A stretch of DNA of 64,000 bases from NCBI GenBank assembly GCA_951799445.1, contig OX637293.1:868001-932000 (forward strand), written 5' to 3'. Shown one piece after another: positions 10,074-23,494 of the stretch (the stretch's first letter is position 1; every line of letters begins with the position of its first letter). Both the position numbers and the translations under genes were made by a program. Below the pieces are notes generated by a model. That model searched no databases and was not told the DNA's origin. It was given only the letters and a program-made list of their open reading frames with translations. This DNA comes from Pseudisothecium myosuroides (lineage: Eukaryota > Streptophyta > Bryopsida > Hypnales > Lembophyllaceae).

Positions 10074-13000
10074 TAAATATGAAAATTAGACCAGCCTAAT
10101 AATAGTAACTAGGTAGAGTAGCAAAAAGTGGCGGTTGGAGGAGAGCCCATTTTAGAATCCACATAAGTTGAATTAAAGTTAGGACAATTTTGATGACATT
10201 GACTGATGAGTATGGATGTCTGTTGCTAGAGTTAGTTTGAATTCAAAGATGTTTCATCTTGCCGATAGTAGAGTTATGCTTTAATCCCTAAAGAACTATA
10301 TCCATTGAAAAATGGTGAGACATCATGTTTGAGCTAAATTTAGCCTTTTAATTTGTATTCAAATATCAATTTTATATATTTTTTATTATATGGGATGATG
10401 AATTTTCTAATAGTGTAAAAAATTTCAATTTCTTTCATGCAAAAAAATTTATTATAATTTTGTAGAAAAGAGTAGAGTAAATTAGAAAATATAGCCAAAA
10501 CATTCTAATTAACATGAATTTTTTTTAGAAAGTATAAATAGCAATGCTACTTTATATATACCTTAAATGAGGTTGTTTGTTTTGTTTTGTTTGTTATGGT
10601 GAGATCTCCTAGACTGTGGATTCCCCGGTTGCATTCTCGGTACCGTTGGAAAGCTTTTAGGGAGGAGGGGTGCTGAGCTTTGTTTGGTGGCGTTCCAACT
10701 TATGGAAGAAAAGATATTGAATTTCAAAGTTTTTATGAATTAAAAATTAAAAAATTACTTTTACTTTTATTTTGGTTGTGCAACGTGTGGTGTGAAGGTT
10801 TATCATTTTATTTCTTCATTTTCTTTTTTACACCCAAATCCACGCTTGCTTATGAACTTCAAGTCTAATTCCACTATTAATCTAATTTATCCTTTTTATA
10901 TAATTGATAGATGAAAATTTGATATTTTGTGCTTGTAAAAAGTTGTATTTTCTATTGGTGCTGATTTTTTCAGAATTTTCGATGGGAAAATCAAATTATT
11001 GAGATTCTTTGAAGTAAATGGTGGAAATGAAAAAAATTTATCAATTATAATTTATATCATAAGAATTTGAATTTTTAAATTGTAAATGAAGGTTAGAATG
11101 AAAAACATAATTTGTAATTTCAACTTAGAAGTTTTTTTGTTTTTTAAAGTGCAAATGAAAAACACACAATATTTTATAATTTGGATTCTAATACATTGAG
11201 TTTGCACTTGCAATAAAAAAATTTCAAATTTTTGTTTTTTTCAAAATTTCAAAATGGAATACACAACAAACTTGTCAAGCCTTATTTTCTTACTATAATT
11301 TAGATACCAAAACTAGTCAGTATTTTGAAAGTTACAATCAAGGTTGACTAAAATGCATATACTTTTTGGATGCACACGCCTGTAGGGATAAACTCCCGGG
11401 TTTGTTTTTTGAAACTTTATGATTTTTATTTGTCTACAATTTTTAATTTTTTTTTAAATTATAATTTTGACCCTCTATCTATACACATCAACTTAAGTGA
11501 ACAATTTTAGACCTTTTGAAAGTAGAACCATCCATTACCAACCAGCACCCCATTGGCAATCTATAGGTATTGGAAAATTCAAGAGAAGAGGCTACGACTA
11601 TTTTCTAACCATCAGCTCTTGGTTTCCAATGATCTTCTCACTATCAGTGTCATGATACATGTCCTTGGTTCTTAAGAGCCAAAGTGAGTCTTTCAATGAG
11701 CAGTTATGGAACACTCTAAACATTGATTATGAATCTAGACCAACTTTGGGCTTCCAAAATTCATAGTAATTTCAATTATAGGAACAAAATTACCGAAAAT
11801 TTTGCAGTCTCCATGATTTCTATCTTTCTACTTGGAAAAAATTTGCATCTCATGAATACCGGTGCACAACATGTGGAGAATCGCTTAAGTGAGCGGCTAT
11901 GGGTGGTTCTACTTTACCTTAGTAATAACAATCCAAATTACGGAGTCCAAATATTAGACCCAATTGGGACCACCAAACCAGGTCCCCAGCTCATCACACG
12001 TAGACATTGTAAAAACAACTATAAATAGCGTGGCAGTTACCGGTAGTGTGACTCCATGTTTTGGAACACCCGTTGTTCGTGTGTCTGGTCTTGCAAAACG
12101 TTCGGTGTCCTGTACATTAGCTGTCTCACGTTTGAAGGACATTTGTGTTTTTGTTTTTATGTTTTTTTTCTTGAAACACGTGGACCATTTCCGTTGATAA
12201 ACGGAAACAGAACATTTGTGTCTTTGGTCACTGTTTCCCAAAAGAGTAGCAACAAGGATAAGTGGGAAATTTATGTTGACCATGAATATTAATTTCTTTT
12301 TAAACCCTTAAAAAGCCACTTGGTCAAACTTCTTTAGTTTTCCATATATATTAAAACAAAAGGTTCAAAAACTTGATTTTTTTTATCATGTAGTAATATG
12401 TATATGAAATTTATCCTCATTTTTTCATAATTAAAAACATTACAATGAAATTTATACGGATCTTTTTAGCAATTTTTTGTAAATATCATAGTAATAATTT
12501 TTTAAATGCTCAATCTATTCAAGCAAGCTTTGAACTACTCTATGTGTAGGCTATGTGTAGGTCAGTTTCATAAAATAATTATGGGAAATTTGGAACATGT
12601 CTAAAATTCTAAAAATTATACAACTACTTTTGAAAATCTGAAAAAAATTCATTGGTGCCGATTCTGAATATTCAAAAATTATTCTTGAGAAAGTTTTAAA
12701 AAAAGAATACATTTATATATGAATTGAAAAAAATCAATCCAAAATTGGGAGTGTCGAGAAAGTAGGAGGAGCAAAGTGCCGAAAGTCTAGAAAATCAAAA
12801 CAAGTTGCTGAGCTATCCAAATTCTAAAATTAAATTATTTCGGCACCAAGGTGCCGAATTTGACCTAAACATACGGTAGTGCTTGCTTGTATAATGTCAA
12901 TTTATGTGCACCAATTATTATGTTTATTGACCTTTCAATGTCTAACAATTGTAGAATATTCTACCTCTTATTTTTAACCCCTCAATGCCTAAGGTCTTTC

Positions 13001-15837
13001 TAGAGTTTCTTGGAGTTTGATTTACATAAAACGAAAAAACGAAAAAATAAAATTTTGATAAGTTTGACTAATTTGATAAAATTTTGAATTGTAACTATAT
13101 AAATTCAAACCAAACGAGTTGTGAACTACACGTGTAAAGAAAACATAATAGTAACATTTATGGATTGAAAGTTTATAGCATTTGATCATGAGAGTGTTAA
13201 GACAATAAAGGCGATTTGAAGTCTATCAATCCTCTTCTTACACGCGAGCTTACATGGCTGATCTAAAATTGAGGTTATGAAAAAACTATAAGGTTACTCA
13301 CTAAAGTTCTTAAAATCCAAAATGTCTTTGGACTATCTTAGTTAGTTTAAGAATGAGATACCACAATTAGAAGTTTTTTAAAATGCATGAAAATTTATTT
13401 ACAACTTTTTTTGTCCAAGGTGTTGTTTTTGTCTAACTTTTAGAGTATTTTATTATTTTCGAACCAAAGAACTTTTTAGGAGTAAAATGGCATAATGTGT
13501 ATAACCATAATCAATTTACAACTTTTCAAAATCTACTATACAATTTTTTTAAATGAATTTTCAATGTGATTTTTTCCTCTCGATCTAGTGTATATGAAGC
13601 TCCTCTCCAAGAGCCTTTAACAATAAAAAGTAAAGATTTGCAATGGACACCTTTGCAAAAAATCTTCAATAAAAAAATCATATCTGTTTTTTAAAATTGA
13701 ATTTTTGATACTTAAAATAGACTTTAAAGGAAATTCAATTCAATAATAAAAATCATAAAAATCATAATTTGGTAATATTTGATTCAACTTCAAAGTTTTG
13801 TTGACATCAAAATATGGTGCCTAAAGCATTTAGGAGTTCATTAAGAAAAACCTTTTGTCTTGAATGTATATTATGTATTGGAATGTGATATTTACAGGAC
13901 AATGGCTAAAGTAAAAATACCCAAAAATGTCCATGTATTCATATATGACAAGTAGACTTCTATTGAAAGTGTCTCCAAAAGTGCACAAGGCCACAAGGTG
14001 GTGCAACTTCATTTGTAGGAAATTCAAAATGTGAACCTCACTAACAGTCTATGAACAACAAACAAACCCTAGACAATATTTTTTCTACTGAATCCGTTGG
14101 TGCAATCCGATCAAGAAATGATTCATTGTGAGATTTTTGGTGAATTTTTGGAGGATGGAGAAGAGGTTATATCACTTCATATCTTCAATATCTTTTTTTT
14201 CCCACACCTCAAAATGATCCAAAAAAATAAAAATCATACATTGAAATAATGATGATATGTACCCGTAGGAAGAAAAAAAATGAAAGTTTTGGGGATACTT
14301 TTCGAACATTCCGATTTCAGCACTTTTGAGCATTCTGATTTAATATCACCAATTTCAAGTTGACTGATAAAAATTACAAATTGAAAATAAAATTTCATGA
14401 ATTTCAATTGCTACTATTATTATTTTTTCTTTTGTCTAGAACAAGGTGTCTCCAACCATGCTGAATTGTTGTTTGTTTGTTTTTCACGGTTTGGGTGTTT
14501 TTCACCTTAACGTACGTTACGGTAATTAGCCCAAATTGATTCCAGACGGATGTCCGGTGTGCGTAGCTCCTGTAGCTAGGCCTGCTGCAGTACTCCACAG
14601 CAGCAGCATGTTGCAAGTTTCGTGTGAAAATTTATGATTGTATCATTCACTCAATCAGACCTCTTCAGTACGCCTGCATGACCAGCCTTCTGTAAAAACA
14701 ACGGACCCCCGGGAATATCTCGCACACTTGTCACCGTATGATTCATCGGTGCACACTTGTCACACGTTGGAGATTCAAACCTTCACAGTCCGTCATTTTT
14801 TGACCCACTCACTGAACTGAAAAAGTGGTGTTCAGCATGTGGGGTGTCCTTCACCAATTGCAACAAATATTCCGCGAAAGTGGGTGGAATTTCCATGAAA
14901 CTGATGAAAGCCTCCCCATGATGTAAGCTTACTTAAGCTTAGCATTCAATGATTTTGCTTGTTTTTCAGTTTATATTTAAAATATAAATACAATCCCCCA
15001 TGAGCCTGACTGCAGTAATTGTTCTCTTTTCTCTTTTTAATTGACAGTTTGGCACCATTCTTTCCAAAAATTAAAAAATATCTATATCTATATATCTATT
15101 CAAGGGCTGCTAGATTGCCTAAATTCAGTCATGGGATTTGTTTTGAAAACGTTCTCCTACCACATGTAGGGTACCATGTAACTTCATGTGAAGATTACGC
15201 ACTTGATGGACTGAATGAGTTTAGGAGCATTGACTATTGAAAATCTGTAGGCCGAGTTCAAACGGTACTCTTCTACCCACCTCCGTTTCTGTTGCCATTG
15301 GTACAAATTAATCACGGGAGGGTACCTTGATATTTAGGATATTTTTGTACGTAAAGCTCCAACTTCTGGGATTATTTGAATAATTCCTCTTCAGAAAGAA
15401 GAATCCATCGGTGAGCACATGTTTGCACGTTGCGGCACGGAAGTTGACCCCCCCAAAATAAAAATTAACCCCCGTAGAGCATCACCAGTGGGCCTGCTGA
15501 CTCAGCCTGAAATTCCAATGAACCCACCCCTCCAAAATCGATCCTTGCTGGGTAATTAACCACCAATCAGCCGAGGTAGATTGTTTTTAGGCCATGCATT
15601 GGCTTGCAAAACAAGTCCTCTTTTGAGGATAGGTTGTCTATTCGCTTTGCAAATTGGATGACTTCTTACCAAGTTCATTTTGTTTTTCAAGCCCGGTGGG
15701 AATGCTCTTAGTACCTAAATCTTTTCTTGAATTTTTGCATATTTTTGCTAATATCTTTGTGTATATACATATAGCATTTACCTCAATTTCATCAAATTCA
15801 TCATACAAGAAGTCTAATTTTAAAAAAAGTCCCAGTA
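10074..15837. other. Long AT-rich gene-free stretch
   Basis: No ORF exceeds about 110 codons and none has a recognisable domain. A fragment at 12131-12215 pairs a CTTGAAACACGTGGACCATT block with a short GTTGATAAAC stem; a similar sequence (TGTCCATGTGTTTCAAG) occurs at 30339-30355 in the opposite sense. Confidence 0.5.
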
Positions 15838-16035
15838 GGGTGTTCACCGGAGTAAATGTAATAAAAAGCCCCCGGCTATTTTGTGCCGTGCCTAAGGTAT
15901 GTTTTGTGGACCTCTCCTACCTAATTTGGGGTCTGTAATTGCAAATATAAATTCAGAATTTGCAAAAAAAATAATATTTTGGCAAATAAAAAATCCCCGT
16001 ATTTTTTCCGGGGTAAATTTGGCCCGTGGGGCCCA
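15838..16035 (-). repeat. Dispersed repeat related to 3767-3990, reversed
   Basis: Read on the minus strand it gives ATTTTTTATTTGCCA, CAAATTCTGAATTTAT, then GGCACAAAATAGCC, in the same order as in 3767-3990. No clear terminal inverted repeat remains. Confidence 0.6.
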
Positions 16036-16141
16036 CCTTTGATGGCACAATTTAGTGTCCTCCCTCCCATGATCCCCCGCCATGTGAGAGTTTGGAACTA
16101 ACCTTGGTCTCGGTCCCCACCCAGTCCAGGCTCTTTCACTC

Positions 16142-16562
16142 TGAGGGCCTTCTTACATGTATCGGTGGGTGGGAGGAGTCAACCGGGTCAAAATATAGAA
16201 AATACTTTCATGCTCCTTCTATAGTGCGATCTAATACACTAAGGGCCTCCTTACATGTATCGGTGGGTGGGAGGAGTCAACAGGGTCGAAATATAGAAAC
16301 CACTTTTATATTGCTTCTCCAGTGTATTCTACACTGATATCGATAGAACTCTCTCTCCTCCTTCCACGCTTACCGATCATCAGTGGCATTGTTCTTGTCT
16401 TTTAGTCGCTTTCTTTGCCCACCGGGCTCACATGTGAGCTGGCCCTAATATTGATGAAACTCTCTCTCCTCCTTCCATACTTACCGATCATCATCAGTGG
16501 CACTGTTCTTGTCTTTTAGTTGCTTTCTTTGCCCACCGGGCTCACATGTAAGCTGGCCCTAA
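16142..16562. repeat. Two adjacent tandem duplications (units about 99 and 112 bp)
   Basis: The first pair starts at 16142 and 16241 and shares ACATGTATCGGTGGGTGGGA. The second pair starts near 16335 and 16448 and shares AACTCTCTCTCCTCCTTCCA, CTTGTCTTTTAGT and GCCCACCGGGCTCACATGT. The two pairs are different sequences placed end to end. Confidence 0.85.
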
Positions 16563-17129
16563 AGCAGATAGGAGAGCACTTGAGCAGCACGAGCTGCGCA
16601 ACCCAAAGCGCTGAGCACATGGAGTCCGTCTGCAACTGAATTGAACCCGGTTGAACCCGGAGTAGTCCGAGTCCGTCGTTGCCCATCCCGTTTAAGTTAC
16701 TGATGAGGCAATCAATCTGAATGTGGTAAAAGAAAAGGACCATGGCTGCCTCACTCACTATCAGCTGTCAGAGTGAGTTCGCCTTTTTCCTCTGCAACTG
16801 ACTGAACTGACTGACTCTCCCGCTCCAATCCATTTGAAAGTACGAGAACGGGAAAGTACTGCAGATGATTTCCGCACATGGTAGGCCATTGAAGAAGGGG
16901 AATGTACACTATTGACCACAGCCGGGGAGTCCGGACTGCCTTTGACATAACTTACAGCAGTCCAACTGCAGCGCGGCCATGATCATGCGGCCCAAGTTAA
17001 ATTCACCACTGGAACTAATAACCACTCCGTGACCCTTTTCCCATTGCTCCTCAATTCCGTCCATCTCCACAACTTTGTGATGGAATTGGAGGGCTCAGAT
17101 GTGCAGGACGGCGGCTGGGGTGAATTGAC
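16563..17129. other. Intergenic DNA without recognised genes
   Basis: Moderate GC. Several 65- to 80-codon ORFs without domains. Confidence 0.45.
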
Positions 17130-17565
17130 CCACTCAGTCGGCCCCTTGGAAAAAATGCTGAATTTTTTTATTTTCCACACATGATAAAATTTACAAATTT
17201 GGAATTCATATTTGCAATCAGGGGCTCCAAATTAGCCACTGTATACGAAACAGTGAAATTGGGTTGCCTTAACAAATTACGTTGCCTTACCTTGGAGAAG
17301 TTACCTCATGACTAATGCTTGTCTAGATGGAGGCACATGCCAATCTCTAATCCTGAGCCACAAATCAGTACACCACCCCCATGCCATACATATAGTTCTT
17401 ATTTTACTGCATCCTTCTAAAGTAACTGCACATATTGATATTGTATAGAATGTTGAGAAATTAGTGTGGGACAACTTAATTTCACAATTTAGTGTAGGAG
17501 AGGTGTACAAGATAAATCAATCGGGCACAAAACAGGGGGGTTTTTTCCTAACATGCACCCCTAGA
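17130..17565 (+). repeat. Dispersed repeat related to 3767-3990, interrupted copy
   Basis: It shares the left part (TTTTTTATTTTCCACAC, then TAAAATTTACAAATTTGG, then CCAAATTAGCCAC) and the right part (GGGCACAAAACAGGGG), separated by about 250 bp of other DNA at 17250-17515. It is therefore either a longer relative or a copy with an insertion. Confidence 0.55.
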
Positions 17566-17820
17566 ATGACTTGGAGGGGCCGAGCAAGGGAGCTAGTATC
17601 GATCTACAGCACAAGCATTGGGATTTTGTTTTACTTTTCAGAACTCAAAGGGAGATTTGGATTGTCACAACTTAAGGGTATGTTCGCACTTGGAGTTAGG
17701 GGTGATGTGTGCAATGATAAAAATAAAATCTATATGAAACAAATTTTTAAAATTTTTAATTTAAAGTTTTTGAGAGGATTTTTTTCTACCTGCTGAACTA
17801 AAATTTGGATTTTTTATGCC

Positions 17821-17993
17821 ATAAATTTTGCTCCCAGGCACCGTTTGAAATAAAAATTACATTTTGAGAAAGCTAATGTGATTTTTTATCTTCACAAAAA
17901 AAATCAGAAAATTACAACAAATATTGAGACCGTAGGAACCTGTCCAAAATCCATTTTGTCCCCCGAGGGGACAACGGGACTTTAGGGAATAAC
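17821..17993 (-). mobile_element. F1 element fragment, inverted
   Basis: The end reads GGAACCTGTCCAAAATCC, then CCCCGAGGGGACAACGGG, then ACTTTAGGGAATAA, the inverse of the left end of 31405-32282. About 170 bp of adjoining interior also matches, including the AGAAAGCTAATGTG block. The terminal TTAA is changed to AATAA. Confidence 0.65.
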
Positions 17994-20597
17994 TTCCACG
18001 GGAAAGACCATTGCCTGGTTATATACAATGCTATGTTGTTCCCATTGTGACACATCCCATTGTGTGGTTGGCCAAAACGCCTTGGAATGCGACATGGAAA
18101 TTCAAAACTTGACATCAACTAGAGTTAAAATCTAACCCAAATGTACGGTTAGATATAATGCAACTTGGGCCACCTGGATTCCGCGGAGCCAAGGCCCATT
18201 TGTACAATTTAAGAATCTTATATGCTGGATCCCCTCCCCTCCCCTTCGGTTGGCAATTTGTCTGTATTGGCAGCAGGAGAAAAATCTGAAGCCAATCATT
18301 CTGAACCTTAAATTTGGAATTGTACCCAGTACTCTCCCTTCCCTGGCAGTCTGGCTGATGAGGTTGAATATATCCACTTTACCGTCAGCACTGCAGAATT
18401 TGGCAGTACTGTTTAGAACTTTCCCCCCGCACTCCAATTGACAAAAAAAAATTCAATGAAAGAACTAATAAGAAGAACATGACCTACGCAAAAAAATGTG
18501 GAGAAAATATATTAATGTTAACCCTTGCAACGACATTCCCTTGTGTCGCGGGCAGCCCAAGAGAGAATAAAAAGTCTCCCACGGCCTTGAAGCGGGGCAT
18601 GGGTCTTGTTGCTTGCCCAAAATCTGTTCATTTCCAATTATGTGTGAACAGTGAAGAAAGCATTGACTTTGTAGCCTAAATGCGGCGCTTGGCAAGTTAG
18701 ATTCATTTTAGAAGTAGGTTCAATTGATTGAAACATTCCCCAAAAAATGCAAAGAACCGGCCCATTTTGTCAACGTTTCTCGCAAAACCAAGCCCTAAAG
18801 GCGAAGCCTACTCTTCAAGGCGTAACCCTGAAAGCGGGAGGTTTCAAAATATGATCTAAATTTTTGGCGCAATTCTTGATCTTTTTTTGGAAGATTAAAA
18901 AACATCTAGCTTAAATTTGCAAATATAGTTTTCATTTCAGTCAGTGCCCAAAAGTAAAAGTTATACCATCCTAAGTCTCAGTTTTAGGTTGCCTAGGGGA
19001 AAAAGGAAAACAGAAATCCTCCCTCTTCTCTCATGGAGTGTCTGATGGATGACTTCATTGTTCAATGCGGAAACAAAGAATGCACCTATTGGTCCAGTAA
19101 TCAGAGGATTTTGGTGACAACCTTATCATGCGGGGCGTGTCCTTATCCTTCAAGGGTTAACTAGAAACCCGTAGAATTGCATGGATCGTTCTACACGATA
19201 GAAGCATCTTTGGGGCTACCCAAACCCTCCACCTATTGAGGTCCACAGTTTGAATGTTTTCCAAGTTGGATTTACTGAAACAACTGAACCATGGTCAAGT
19301 CTGTCACGCTCGCATAACTTACGTAGTTTGACAACATGGAGACTATCCTCTTGAACCACGTGTACAGTTGGATAAACCCACTTCGAAATGTTAAATTTAT
19401 GGCCAAACGAACTTCGTCCGCAAATGGGCGATACCCCAAATTCGGGAACTGAGTGGTAGGAGCACCCGAGAGTCAACTGAGGAAGGTTAGGAAGCCAGTT
19501 AATAAGGCTATAGCCATTCATTAGACCTTGGGTTGGAATGTGCCTGATGACTCATGGAGCGCGACCCATACCAGCTCATCATGAGCAGCCAAGTTGACCT
19601 GCAGCGGCCATCCCCAACAGAAAATAACCAAATTTCCGCACAACGCGAAACTCCGACGGGCGGGATCCCCCGGGGGCGTAGGACCTAGGGGACAATTTCC
19701 GGTCGTAGGGCGTGCACCCTCTCACTCTACCCTCCATTGTAAGAGGGGTGTTTCCGAAGCGTCTTCCTGATAGTTTCTTGTTTTTCAATAGAAATTCCTA
19801 CAAAGGACAAATTGACATAGCATCTAACCCACTTTCATTCGCAATTTTTGGAGTTTTGTGGAATTACTTAGGGATTCTTGAAGTTGACAATTTTGGACTA
19901 CGAAAGTGGGCTTCCGACAACATTCCCAACTTGAAATGTTTGTATTCGGGACATTGGATAAGAATCCAATGGCATCCTGGTGGTACATTGGACTAGGTGA
20001 TGCGTTTAGAGAGGGGGCACATGGATTTGTTCTAGTAGTGCATCTGTCGCCTAAGACATTGATTGTGGCCACTAACTGGATCCAATGTAGCCCAAATCTC
20101 ATTTTTTTGAAAAAATATTGTAATGAGTCATTTCCTTTTGTCCATAATGGATGTCTTTACCTCAATACATCCCAATGAGGGCACACAAATAGTGACATCT
20201 ATAAAAGGAGTATTACTGCCCATCAAATGTTGAAAATAGTGTATTATAATAATATGACATTCTTGCAATAATTGAAGATAGTGTGGCTTAGGTAAATTAC
20301 TTGTACAAAAACTAATAGGATAAATCTAACTAGCAAGTGTACAATTGAATAAAAATTTGGTAAAAATTTGCAAAGGAAATTAGATTGACTCCATAAGAAG
20401 ATGATTTTTGATTGATTATAATGAAAATTAGTAACAATATAATAATATTTCAATCCAAAATTAATTATAGATGTTTTCAGTTTAGAAAATTAATGTCACC
20501 CATACTAAAAGGGAATTAAAATGCATCATCTATCAATATACAATATTATTTATTAATTGTTGGAGGGTCTCTATTGAAGTGAAGAAAAAACCACCCC
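17994..20597. other. Intergenic; one probable decayed F1 copy, otherwise unresolved
   Basis: 18796-19162 has AGCCCTAAAGGCGAAGCC, then TCAGTGCCCAAAAGTAAAAG, and ends AAGGGTTAA, which fits a decayed F1 copy. ORFs at 19216-19521 (-), 19712-19996 (+) and 19906-20178 (+) look slightly protein-like but match no family I know. Confidence 0.4.
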
Positions 20598-20622
20598 ATT
20601 TTAATGAAATTGACCATAAATA
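20598..20622. mobile_element. Solo terminal repeat of MITE family G
   Basis: A single end reading CCATTTTAATGAAATTGACC, with no partner terminus nearby. It is probably the remnant of a lost element. Confidence 0.45.
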
Positions 20623-20898
20623 TAGCTAATGTATTTGAATCATATGAAGGGACATTTTCTTCTATATTTGTTTGTTCCAAAAGTGCTTCAGATCATGATG
20701 CGAAGTAGAAAAACAATATTATGAGACTACCATAGATGCCTTTAGCTCGTAGCTATATGATTCTCTCTAAAATTAATTTTTACAAAGCCCCTTATTATAT
20801 TATAAAGAGATTAAGTCTTTTGAAAAGCATGAATATCCAAAAGTGGTCTAACTATGTTGCGTCCCATAAAGTGATATTTTATTATATAGATAAATAAG

Positions 20899-21153
20899 CA
20901 ACAGTGCTAGTACGTGAGCCCAAGAATGCGAGCTTGTGAGCATTGAGCCTACAATATAGGTACCTATAATATAGATACCACACACTATAGAAGGTATATA
21001 TATATATATCATAAACACCTATAATATGAATATTTGTAACATATCTACCCTATAATCATAGACGGTTTCTATAGTTTATACACCTATAACATAGATGTGT
21101 AGTATTCTAGGCTCATGGGCTCACACTCCTATGCCCACATAATAGCAACCCTC
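20899..21153. mobile_element. Mutator-like MITE with a 10-bp target duplication
   Basis: The 255-bp unit is bounded by the direct repeat GATAAATAAG at 20889-20898 and 21154-21163. Its ends are imperfect inverted repeats of about 40 bp: the left reads GTGCTAGTACGTGAGCCC and the right end reversed reads TTGCTATTATGTGGGC. The interior is made of short repeats around CCTATAATATAGGTACC. A 9-11 bp target duplication with long imperfect ends is typical of Mutator-like elements. It carries no ORF. A longer relative lies at 50101-50480. Confidence 0.85.
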
Positions 21154-21163
21154 GATAAATAAG

Positions 21164-22892
21164 TTTTAATAGTGTTTTAGATCTGAATGCAATCTAGGAA
21201 AACAATGTCATAATATTGCTATAAGGTAGTGGCATTTTTAAAACAAAGGGTACCTAATTCCGATTCCTATTTTTTTTGTGCCTCAAAGCAAATTGAAAGT
21301 TCATCAAAAACTTCTAGCCCAATATAAGGAGCCTAACTTGATAATCCACATGGCTATTCATGGGTGCTAGCTTCACTATTGATTTCTTGATTGTCTAAGC
21401 ATCTCTTTCTATGAATTCAAAGTCTAAAGTTGTTTTTCTAATAAGTCAATGACTAATTGTAAGAGCCAATAATGCATAGCATTGAAAATTTATTATATTT
21501 TCTTTAAGCAACTTAAATTCTAATTCTAATTGCAATAACTTTTTCTACAATTTGCTAATGCAATTGAATAAAATTTTAGCTTGAATTCCAGACATTGAAG
21601 AGGCACTGAAATGCTTATTTTGGTGATTTATAGTGTAATTACTTTAGAGACCGTTAGGCTCATAGGTAAATGGTGTTTGCTAACATTAACGTGTATAAGG
21701 CCTCCTATTAGATTGAAGACATACAAAGTCTCTTGAAAAATATGCATACCTAATAGATGATTGGTGGTCTAACTTCTGTGGATCACTATGCACCCAAAAG
21801 ATGTGAATACATCAACCCTGCTTGCCACCCTAACTAAAAAAATATATGTTAGTCGATGTGTTTAAAATAAATCCAGTGCCTCTTCCTATGCCATCAATTT
21901 AAATTGTACAAAAAATTTATTTTGATTGAATCTCCACCATTGATCTCAAATGTGATACTTAAGGAATATGATATACAATATATGACATACATACAATATG
22001 TGGAACATATGAATTCATGATACATGGTATACAAATACATACAAATATATGGTATACAATATACAATTATTGATATTGATACGGGATAAGGTGCCGATAT
22101 CCCATATCAATTGTAGTGACAACAACTTCCAAAAAAATAGAAATATGGAAGGGGATACAAAATGAATTCTACAAGCATATTGTGAATGCCAATTATTTGA
22201 TTGGCAAATTGTGGTAGTTGTGGCACTATGCATCCATTACATATAAGGATATTTCCTTCTAGATTAGTTCAATTTCGAAAGTGTTTTGGATTTGGATGTA
22301 ATATATTTTAACAATGTCATCAGACTGCCATATAAACCTTTAGGTTCGTGGCTAAATAATGTTCCCTATCATTGACTATAATGCCAACATTTATGGCAAG
22401 GGTGGATCCCCAATAGATTTTCCACCCGCCTCCTTTAGACTAGTCAATTTGTATTTGAAAATCCTTTTTCAAATTTGATCATCCACAGTAAATAATCTCA
22501 ATTTTGTTTTGTTTTTCTTGAGGCAAAACAAGTTGGACTAATCCCACCTTTGCATAAAAATAAAGAAAAAAATTTGAATGACAATAGTCATCATTCAATA
22601 CAACCCAAAAGAAAAACGAAATTTAACCCTTATACACTCCACTATGATGAATGTAGTCAAAATTAACTTCATCCAACTATTGTTTATCAAGGAAGCTTCA
22701 AGAAAAACCATGAAATGCATCACTAGATGGAAAAGAAAAGAAAACAAATGCTCCACATAACTCAACAACAATATAAATATGTTGAAAACCTTTCCATTAT
22801 TCATTATTCCTTTTGTTTCTACAAAAGAGTCATGTTTCCTTTGTAAAACACAAAAAACACAGGGGTTCTTTTTCAGAAACAGAGGAAGACTC
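21164..22892. other. AT-rich intergenic DNA
   Basis: Nothing recognised apart from TATGGTATACAA-type short repeats around 21960-22075. Confidence 0.5.
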
Positions 22893-23121
22893 TTAACCCT
22901 TGATCGACGCGGCGGACGTTTTGAGTCCGATGAATGACAAGAGAATCTCCTCTGTAGGACATAAGTGCAACTATTCATCCTCCAAATTTTGTGGGGAAAG
23001 GGAGGATAATCTACAGTAGTTTGACTTCCAGTGAGTGCTTTTGCATCATTTTAATCCAACAATCCGCACGGTGACAAAACAGCTGATTTCCATGGTTATG
23101 AGCCCGTCGTTTAAGGGTTAA
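22893..23121. mobile_element. 229-bp inverted-repeat element with TTAACCC ends (family F2), copy 1
   Basis: It starts TTAACCCTTGATCGACG and ends CGTCGTTTAAGGGTTAA, a 17-bp inverted repeat with three mismatches. A second copy of 228 bp lies at 36079-36306, and the two align along their whole length (shared blocks CTATTCATC.TCCAAATTTTGTGGG, TAGTTTGACTTCCA and GGTTATGAGCCCGTCGTT). It is non-coding. It sits about 340 bp upstream of the proposed TATA box of the NAC gene at 25191. Confidence 0.85.
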
Positions 23122-23463
23122 ATATCTTCCCTCTCCTTAGGGTGAGCACTTAGGGAGATTTTTGAAGGGGGAAAAAAAAGAAAAAAGGAAAAGGAATGGT
23201 GTGTGCATGATGCAGTTCAGTTGGCGCACGACGTTTTACCATCATGCCGAGTCACGAACGTCCGCCTCAGCCTTTCGCTCTGGCTGGCTTCCCCTATCGA
23301 GCGGGCCGCGCGGGCCCGGCCCGGGCTCCAGCCAGCTCTCCTCCCGCGCGGAAGGAGCCTGGAACGGGCGCTCCAGCCGCCAGGCACCGGCGGGGCAGGG
23401 CAGTAGGCTGGGTAGGGGTGGAGGGTGGGGGCATTGACCAGCGCAGCCTGCCTGACCCGGCCC

Positions 23464-23471
23464 GCATAAAT
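23464..23471 (+). promoter_or_regulatory. Candidate TATA box for the NAC gene at 25191
   Basis: GCATAAATT lies in a GC-rich block (about 23260-23480) that includes GGGCCC and CGCGCGG motifs, with a C- and T-rich stretch 30-60 bases downstream that would suit a transcription start. The whole placement is inferred from composition and motif; no transcript evidence is available. Confidence 0.4.
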
Positions 23472-23494
23472 TTCCCCTTCAAAACCCCAGCGAG

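Noticed and set aside
19216..20178. Three protein-like short ORFs as a decayed retrotransposon
   Set aside because: No reverse transcriptase, RNase H or integrase motif could be found.
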